Assembly: GCA_033720955.1 (NCBI GenBank)
Contig: JAWWBN010000207.1
Location: 1 to 7,020, forward strand
Length of the DNA stretch: 7,020 nucleotides
Reading direction: 5' to 3'
Origin: JAWWBN01 sp033720955
Lineage (GTDB): Bacteria > Acidobacteriota > Thermoanaerobaculia > Multivoradales > JAHEKO01
The position numbers were made by a program, and so were the translations under genes. The number at the start of each line of letters is the position of its first letter. Position 1 is the first letter of the stretch. Below the pieces are notes generated by a model. That model did not search any database and was not told where the DNA came from. It was given only the letters and a program-made list of their open reading frames with translations. Shown piece by piece: positions 1-4,700 of this stretch.

Positions 1-90
1 AGGCGGCGGGCTCGGCCGGCCTAGCGTATCCCGGAGCCCTCCTCCGCCTCCGCCCGACGCCACGGCACCGACGGATCGCCCCTCCCCGCC

Positions 91-1158
91 CTAGAGCGGC
101 GAGAGCGAGCGCACCGATCCCATCGCGGTCGCCTCCACCCGCCAGCGCTGGCCCACGGCAAAGCGGCGCCAGTCGGCGTCGTCGCGGGCGCGGTAGCGCA
201 GCGTCTCGCCCTCCGCGTCGGAGAAGAAGACCCGCAGCGCCTCGCTCCTCTCGCCGGCCCGCTGCCCCGCCTCGAGGGCGAGATCGGGCCAGCGGGGCGA
301 GCGGTCGCTGCCCGAGGTCCGGACCTCCCGAGCCACCACCCACTTCTCGATCTCGTAGCGCACCATGCCGCCCGAGGGCGGGCCGCGCACCGGGACCTGG
401 CGCCGGCGCAGCTCGTACACCGGCCGGTCCTCGTAGACGTCCTCGAAGAAGCCGTTGCCCAGGTCGCGCACCCCGACCTTCACCCGCTCGGTGCCCACCT
501 GCACCCGCTCCACCACGGTGTGGGTGCCACCGCTCGCCCCGGCTTCGGTTCGCCGCGCCCCCGCTGGCACCTGGCTGGGCAGCGCCTCCTCGGTGACGGT
601 GACCAGCTCCTCGACCTCGATAGTGCGCTCCCAGCCGAAGCCGGTCACGGTGGCGACCGCCTCGTGGGTGCGGTTGCACCACGAGAGCAGCAGCACGAGG
701 GTCGCCAGGACGATCAGGCCGACGAGGATCCGGCGGCCGCAGCCCTTCTTCTTGCGCCGCCGGTGCTCCCTGGCGAGCTCCTCGCGGCGCTCCTTCGACG
801 GGCGCCCCGCCGGCGCCTCGACGCGCTTCCGGGGCTCGGGGCGCGCCGAGGAGGCCGAGACCGGAGTATGGTGGTCCACCACCTCGCGCTTCTCCGACTC
901 CCCGCGAGGCGCGCCGCAGCCTGTGCAGTGCTCGTAGCCCGCGGGGTTGTCGCCGTCGCAGTGCTCGCAGTTCCAGTCGGGTCCGGCCAGGGCGCGGTCG
1001 AGCGCCGCCCTGTTGTCGATCTCGGGGGCGTCCTCGGGCAGGTAGAGCTCGACGTCGTCGCCGCGCGGGTGGCCGCAGCCGGCGCAGTGCTTCTCCGGAC
1101 CGCGGTTGCCCACGCGGCCGCAGGTGGCGCAGTCCCACCTGCCCTCGCGGATGGCCAT
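91..1158 (-). CDS. Membrane-anchored protein with two N-terminal RanBP2-type zinc fingers
   Basis: The product has 355 residues. Two zinc-finger motifs open it: W8, C10, C13, C25, C28, and W62, C64, C67, N71, C78, C81. The second fits the RanBP2 pattern W-x-C-x2-C-x3-N-x6-C-x2-C exactly; the first has one extra residue between the cysteine pairs. A charged linker (about 85-138) ends in a basic cluster (R133-K138), followed by one hydrophobic segment (about 144-160). By the positive-inside rule the fingers face the cytoplasm and residues 165-355 lie outside. The outer part is rich in beta-prone stretches (for example GFGWERTIEVEE near 173 and a repeated ERVxVG near 217-228) and resembles a conserved domain of unknown function that I recall from other zinc-ribbon membrane proteins. 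I cannot assign a role. RanBP2 fingers elsewhere bind RNA or protein, but the Thr-Phe pair of ubiquitin-binding fingers is absent. The ATG at 1158 is chosen because the first finger starts at residue 8; no Shine-Dalgarno sequence precedes it. Confidence 0.85.
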   Translation of the reverse strand: MAIREGRWDCATCGRVGNRGPEKHCAGCGHPRGDDVELYLPEDAPEIDNRAALDRALAGPDWNCEHCDGDNPAGYEHCTGCGAPRGESEKREVVDHHTPVSASSARPEPRKRVEAPAGRPSKERREELAREHRRRKKKGCGRRILVGLIVLATLVLLLSWCNRTHEAVATVTGFGWERTIEVEELVTVTEEALPSQVPAGARRTEAGASGGTHTVVERVQVGTERVKVGVRDLGNGFFEDVYEDRPVYELRRRQVPVRGPPSGGMVRYEIEKWVVAREVRTSGSDRSPRWPDLALEAGQRAGERSEALRVFFSDAEGETLRYRARDDADWRRFAVGQRWRVEATAMGSVRSLSPL

Positions 1159-1163
1159 GCGCC

Positions 1164-1169
1164 ATTCTA
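1164..1169 (-). promoter_or_regulatory. Possible -10 box directly upstream of the zinc-finger gene
   Basis: On the minus strand this reads TAGAAT, within an AT-rich patch (TTTAGAAT) that stands out from its GC-rich surroundings. Only five bases separate it from the ATG at 1158, so a transcript from it would begin at or next to the start codon, giving a leaderless mRNA. This fits the lack of a Shine-Dalgarno sequence. No matching -35 hexamer is visible at the usual distance, and the gene could instead be read through from the upstream membrane-protein gene. Confidence 0.3.
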
Positions 1170-1221
1170 AACAGGATGGCCGCCCGCGGGGCGCCGAGCG
1201 GGCCGACCGGAGCCCGAGCGC

Positions 1222-1761
1222 TCAGGCCCGCGGGTCGCGAGCGGCGAGCAGGACCGCGAAGCCGGGAAGGAAGGCGAAGCTCCAGAGGAGGAACCGGAGC
1301 GGGTAGGAGCCGGCGAAGCCGGGGTCGGTCCACATCCCGGAGACGGCCCAGAAGGCGAGGCCGGAGCCCCCCGCGGCCAGCAGGCCGCGCAGCAGCGGCC
1401 TCACCCGACCGGCGCCTCCGCCACGGGCCCACTCCAGCAGCACCGCCACCCCCAGCCACATCGCCAGCCAGGTGACGAGCAGAGCGCCGAGATAGCCGGC
1501 GACACCGGCCAGCGGGTAGAAGAGGGCCGCCAGGAGGAGGCCGAGGAGGGGCAGGGTCGCGAGCAGCCGCGGCCGGGCCCGCCGGACGCCGGATGCCCAG
1601 CCCAGGACCGCCGCGAGCAGGGCGAAGATCAGGATGCCGTGGGCCACGGCCGGCACCAGCGCGCCGTCGGGGAGGAAGCGGGCCCAGATCCAGTCCCCCA
1701 CGGCCGAGGCGAGGCCCAGGATCGCGGCGGCGGGCGCGGCGCGCGCGAGGCCGCGGCTCAC
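1222..1761 (-). CDS. Small polytopic membrane protein of unknown function, coupled to an M48 protease gene
   Basis: The product has 179 residues and is strongly hydrophobic, with about five candidate transmembrane segments near 33-54, 66-86, 88-110, 126-143 and 155-174, plus a weaker N-terminal one near 8-22. The loops carry arginine clusters (R60-R65, R119-R125). I do not recognise the family. The open frame runs much further upstream, but the part beyond 1761 is the protease gene read out of frame. The GTG at 1761 is chosen because it overlaps the protease stop codon in a GTGA and has a GGGAG sequence eight bases upstream. A four-base overlap implies translational coupling, so the protein probably assists or is made in proportion to the protease. 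The GTG start and exact N-terminus are inferred from context rather than homology. Confidence 0.75.
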   Translation of the reverse strand: MSRGLARAAPAAAILGLASAVGDWIWARFLPDGALVPAVAHGILIFALLAAVLGWASGVRRARPRLLATLPLLGLLLAALFYPLAGVAGYLGALLVTWLAMWLGVAVLLEWARGGGAGRVRPLLRGLLAAGGSGLAFWAVSGMWTDPGFAGSYPLRFLLWSFAFLPGFAVLLAARDPRA

Positions 1762-3068
1762 GGTCGCGTCTCCCGGGCCAGGAAGTGCAGGTAGAGGTAG
1801 ACGATCCTCTTCCGGGTGGACGGATGCGTCCGGACCGGCTCCTGATCGGGGTGCTCGGAGGCGATCTCGTGGGTCGCGGCCTGCCGGGCGGCCCCCAGCG
1901 AGCGGACGAAGTCGTGCAGCTCGTCGCGGTCCAGACGGCCGTCGCGGCGGATGGTGTCGAACCGGCTCCAGCGCACCACCCGGAGCGCCCGCCGCAGCCT
2001 CTGGTTCTGGCGCGCCGTCTCGAGGAGCGCCCCGGTCTTCTTCCGGCTGCCGCCGTCGGCCTTGGGCGGCCCCTTGCGCCGCAGCGCCCGCCGAGCCTCC
2101 TTCGGGGTCACCGGGCCCTCGGGCAGCCGCTCCAGCAGAGCCTCGACCACCTTGGCGCCGTTGGTCCGCGGGTTCTCCTCCAGGATCCGGGCCAGCTCCG
2201 TCTCGATCAGCTCGTAGATCTCGGCGCGGTCTCCCATCTTCAGCAGGGCGTTCACCATGGACTCGGCCCCGACCACCTCGGCGGCGATCGCGTCGCAGGC
2301 GTGCTCGAGGTCGCGCTGCCCCCACGCGGCGATCTTGTTGAAGAGCCAGAGAAAGGGCAGCGGCGCCCACCAGAGGACGATCAGGACCAGGATGGGGTTC
2401 GCGACGGAGCCCTCGTCGGCCGGCCACAGCGCCGTGCAGGCGGCGACGGAGCCCACCACCCCCAGCCAGGCGTTGCGGGCCAGCGGGCCCATGTAGCGGT
2501 GGAAGTGGGCCAGCTCGTGGGCCAGGATCGCCAGCAGCTCGTCGGGCGAGAGGGCGCGGAAGAGGTAGGAGTTCAGGTACACCGCGTTGTAGCGGGGGAT
2601 GAAGTTGAAGAGCATGGAGTTGACGCAGGTGGCGTTGGCCTCCTTGTCGATGGCGATGTAGAGGTTGGGCCGTCCGCGGACGCGGCCGAGCCTCTCCGCG
2701 ACCTGCTCCACGACCCGGTCGACATCCGCCGGCCTCACCTTCCCGCGCAGCTTCGCGGGCGCCTCGTGGAAGAGATGGGCCTCGCCGCCGATCAGGCCGA
2801 AGAGCGCCAGCGCGTGCTTCCCCGCCGCCACCAGGACGAAGGTGGCGAAGGCGATCGGGTGCGCGGTCAGAAAGGGCAGCCCGACGAGATAGAGGACCTG
2901 CAGCGATCCGCCCAGGAGGAGGAAGAAAGCCAGCCACTTGACCAGGAAGAGGACCCGCAGACGAAGGTCGAGACCCGCCGGCGAGCGGCTCAGCCGGCGC
3001 CGCTCCGACCAGGAGAGCGACGGCTTGAGCTCGTCGAGGCCGACGGAGAGGGGAACGGTCGTGGTCAT
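1758..3068 (-). CDS. HtpX-like integral-membrane M48 zinc metalloprotease with C-terminal extension
   Basis: The product has 436 residues. The zinc site is H184-E185-L-A-H188, with the third ligand probably E255 in an ExxxD motif (E255, D259). The layout is that of HtpX-type M48 enzymes: two membrane segments (about 39-65 and 71-94), the HExxH helix, two more hydrophobic segments (about 199-216 and 222-246), then the glutamate. This puts the active site at the cytoplasmic face, where such enzymes degrade damaged or misassembled membrane proteins. E. coli HtpX has about 290 residues, so residues 296-436 are an extension: a basic region (327-366), a degenerate EF-hand-like loop (372-383) and a closing THPSTRKRI (414-422) resembling the conserved HP-x-R region of M48 proteins. 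I therefore call it HtpX-like and not htpX. The ATG at 3068 is preferred to an in-frame GTG at 3146, whose added 26 residues look like non-coding sequence. No clear Shine-Dalgarno sequence is seen. The gene is divergent from a second M48 gene. Confidence 0.92.
   Translation of the reverse strand: MTTTVPLSVGLDELKPSLSWSERRRLSRSPAGLDLRLRVLFLVKWLAFFLLLGGSLQVLYLVGLPFLTAHPIAFATFVLVAAGKHALALFGLIGGEAHLFHEAPAKLRGKVRPADVDRVVEQVAERLGRVRGRPNLYIAIDKEANATCVNSMLFNFIPRYNAVYLNSYLFRALSPDELLAILAHELAHFHRYMGPLARNAWLGVVGSVAACTALWPADEGSVANPILVLIVLWWAPLPFLWLFNKIAAWGQRDLEHACDAIAAEVVGAESMVNALLKMGDRAEIYELIETELARILEENPRTNGAKVVEALLERLPEGPVTPKEARRALRRKGPPKADGGSRKKTGALLETARQNQRLRRALRVVRWSRFDTIRRDGRLDRDELHDFVRSLGAARQAATHEIASEHPDQEPVRTHPSTRKRIVYLYLHFLARETRP
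1770..1774 (-). promoter_or_regulatory. Ribosome binding site for the small membrane protein
   Basis: GGGAG on the minus strand ends eight bases before the GTG at 1761 and lies inside the last codons of the protease gene. It supports GTG 1761 as the start of the overlapping gene, where no ATG is available. Confidence 0.55.
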
Positions 3069-3094
3069 CGGGGGCGCGTCCGCGACGGGGCGAG

Positions 3095-3100
3095 ATTGTG
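3095..3100 (-). promoter_or_regulatory. Weak -10-like box for the HtpX-like gene
   Basis: CACAAT on the minus strand lies 26 bases upstream of the ATG at 3068, in one of the few AT-containing spots of the divergent intergenic region. It would give a leader of about 20 bases. No good -35 hexamer accompanies it, so it is only a candidate. Confidence 0.2.
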
Positions 3101-3104
3101 CCAC

Positions 3105-3129
3105 AGGGGCCCGTCGCGAGAGGGCCCTT
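3105..3129. promoter_or_regulatory. Imperfect dyad between the divergent M48 genes, candidate operator
   Basis: AGGGGCCC (3105-3112) and GGGCCCTT (3122-3129) form an 8-base inverted repeat with one G/T mismatch, centred on 3117. The 9-base spacer carries TCGCGA, itself a palindrome. The dyad lies in the 132-base gap (3069-3200) from which both protease genes are read outward, so one bound regulator could govern both. A -35-like TTGAAA for the plus-strand gene (3128-3133) overlaps the right arm, but I see no convincing matching -10 box. Such GC-rich dyads can also arise by chance at this base composition. Confidence 0.3.
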
Positions 3130-3200
3130 GAAAAGACCGTCCGCACGCGTCAGGCTCCCGGCGTCGAGCGCCTGGGCCCATCCCGGGCGCCCCGCCACCC

Positions 3201-4661
3201 ATGCCGACCCGATCCACGAGAGCCAGGAGCCTCGCCGCCCTCGCGCTGGCGGCCGGAGTCGCCGCGCTGGCTGCCTGCTCGGTGAACCCGGCCACCGGCC
3301 GCAACCAGCTCGCCTTCTTCAGCGAGGCCGCGGAGATCGAGCTGGGCGCCGAGGTGGACCGGGAGCTGCTGAGCAACTCGGGCGTCTACGACGACGCGGA
3401 GCTCGAGGCCTACGTCGCGCAGCTCGGCCACCGGCTGGCGGCGGTCTCCGAGCGGCCCGACCTGCCCTGGTCGTTCCGCGTGGCCGACGACGAGATCGTC
3501 AACGCCTTCGCCCTGCCCGGGGGACGGATCTACGTAACCCGCGGGCTGCTCGCCCATCTCGACCGGGAAGCGGAACTGGCGGGAGTGCTGGGTCACGAGA
3601 TCGGGCACGTGACCGCCCGTCACTCGGTGAACGCCCTGAGCCGCGAGCTCGTCATCTCCCTCGGACTGGTGGCCGGGCTGACGCTGCTCGACGCGGGAGA
3701 GACCGCCGAGATGGTCGGCTCGCTGGGGATGGGTCTGCTGTTCCTGAAGTTCGGCCGCAACCAGGAGCGCCAGGCCGACCAGCTCGGGGTGCGGTACGCC
3801 CAGCGGGCCGGCTTCGATCCGCACGGCGTGGTGGACGTCCTCAGGGTGCTCCAGGCGGTGAGCCACGCCGAGGGCGACGGCTGGTTCCCGGTCTGGCTCT
3901 CCACCCATCCCGATCCCGACCGCCGCTGGCAGAGGCTGGGGCAGGAGACGGGGCTGGGCCCGGGACCGACGGCCGCGGAGCGCGAGCGGGAGGCGCGGCT
4001 CTTCCGGCCGCGGCTGGACGGCCTGGTCTACGGGCAGGACCCGCGCAACGGCGTTCTGGAGGGAAACACCTGGGTCCAGCTTCGCGACGGCTACCAGCTC
4101 TCCTTTCCGCCCGGATGGCGGGTGGAGCGCGAGGGCCAGACCGTGGCGGCCGAGAACCCGGCCGAGGACGCCCTGGTGCTGCTCCTGCCCCAGACCGGCC
4201 GGACGGCCGGGGAGGCCGCCGCGGCCTTCGCCGAGGCGGAAGGGGTCGTCGTGACCGAGAGCGGGGAGGTCGGCTCGAGAGGCCTGCCGGCGCACCTGGT
4301 CCGCTTCGAGACCGATCTCGAGGACGAGCCGGTGACGGGGGTGGCGGTCTTTCTCCATACCCGAAGCAGCCGGGTGGTGGCCCTGGTCGGCCTGAGCTCG
4401 ACCGAGTCCTGGCCCCGGCGGCGGGCGGTGATCGAGCGCGCCGTCTGGAGCCTCGGTCCGGTGGTCCGCCCGCAGCACCGCGCCGCCGAGCCCGACCGGC
4501 TGGCCCTCGTCACCCTCGACCGTCCCATGGACGCGGCCGAGATCGCCCGCCGGTACTCGCCCCACCTGGAGCCGTGGGAGCTGGCGCTGCTGAACCGGGT
4601 GGCCGTGGACGAGCCCATCCCGGCCGGGCGCAGCGTCAAGGTCGTCCGCGAGGGCGGCTAG
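3201..4661 (+). CDS. M48 metalloprotease lipoprotein with extra C-terminal domains
   Basis: The product has 486 residues. An arginine-rich N-terminus, a hydrophobic stretch (about 11-25) and the lipobox L-A-A-C26 mark a lipoprotein signal peptide. Serine follows the cysteine, so outer-membrane sorting is likely in a diderm. NPATGRNQ (29-36) is typical of periplasmic M48 proteins such as LoiP, YcaL and BepA. The catalytic site is H132-E133-I-G-H136, with E189 in ExxxD (E189, D193) as the third zinc ligand and a conserved His-Pro at H236-P237. A hydrophobic stretch (about 149-183) between these motifs is usual in the family. No TPR repeats like those of BepA follow. Instead there is a region of about 130 residues (near 290-420) beginning with a YQLSFPPGWRVE-type segment that recalls PsbP/DUF1795-like folds, and a last segment (about 433-483, with LALLNRV and IPAGRSVKVV) that looks LysM-like. 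Its likely role is degrading misfolded envelope proteins. The ATG at 3201 fits the signal peptide; no Shine-Dalgarno sequence is visible. Confidence 0.92.
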   Translation: MPTRSTRARSLAALALAAGVAALAACSVNPATGRNQLAFFSEAAEIELGAEVDRELLSNSGVYDDAELEAYVAQLGHRLAAVSERPDLPWSFRVADDEIVNAFALPGGRIYVTRGLLAHLDREAELAGVLGHEIGHVTARHSVNALSRELVISLGLVAGLTLLDAGETAEMVGSLGMGLLFLKFGRNQERQADQLGVRYAQRAGFDPHGVVDVLRVLQAVSHAEGDGWFPVWLSTHPDPDRRWQRLGQETGLGPGPTAAEREREARLFRPRLDGLVYGQDPRNGVLEGNTWVQLRDGYQLSFPPGWRVEREGQTVAAENPAEDALVLLLPQTGRTAGEAAAAFAEAEGVVVTESGEVGSRGLPAHLVRFETDLEDEPVTGVAVFLHTRSSRVVALVGLSSTESWPRRRAVIERAVWSLGPVVRPQHRAAEPDRLALVTLDRPMDAAEIARRYSPHLEPWELALLNRVAVDEPIPAGRSVKVVREGG

Positions 4662-4675
4662 CGGACCCCCCGCGC

Positions 4676-4697
4676 GCCGGCCCGGGCCGGGACCGGC
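4676..4697. terminator. GC-rich palindrome between convergent genes, possible shared terminator
   Basis: The 39 bases between the stop codons of the lipoprotease gene and katG contain the perfect 14-base palindrome CCGGCCCGGGCCGG (4677-4690). They also contain an overlapping GCCGG/CCGGC stem (4676-4680 with 4693-4697). A strong hairpin could form in RNA from either strand, as expected for a bidirectional terminator. There is no T-tract on either side, so it is not a classical intrinsic terminator. Confidence 0.35.
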
Positions 4698-4700
4698 GGC

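Noticed and set aside
1..90. Possible end of a plus-strand gene (in-frame TAG at 22-24) or other content left of the zinc-finger gene
   Set aside because: Only seven codons are visible, with no way to tell coding from chance. I see no other feature or clear terminator in these 90 bases.
3089..3104. Sigma-54-type promoter (TGGCAC followed by a GC element) on the minus strand
   Set aside because: The TGGCAC half is good, but the downstream TTGC element is missing and the nearest GC falls one base off the required spacing.
1593..3131. A 512-residue plus-strand open frame antisense to the HtpX-like protease
   Set aside because: It has no recognisable domain, is biased in composition, and lies over a gene with intact catalytic motifs. 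Long antisense frames are expected at this GC content.
3069..3146. N-terminal extension of the HtpX-like protease from a GTG at 3146
   Set aside because: The 26 extra residues are not membrane or signal sequence, cover most of the divergent promoter region including the dyad, and have no ribosome binding site. The ATG at 3068 is simpler.
1222..3198. A 658-residue minus-strand open frame spanning the protease and the small membrane protein
   Set aside because: Beyond 1761 its translation is low-complexity Arg/Gly/Ala/Pro sequence lying over the clear M48 gene in another frame. Only the last 179 residues look like a real protein.
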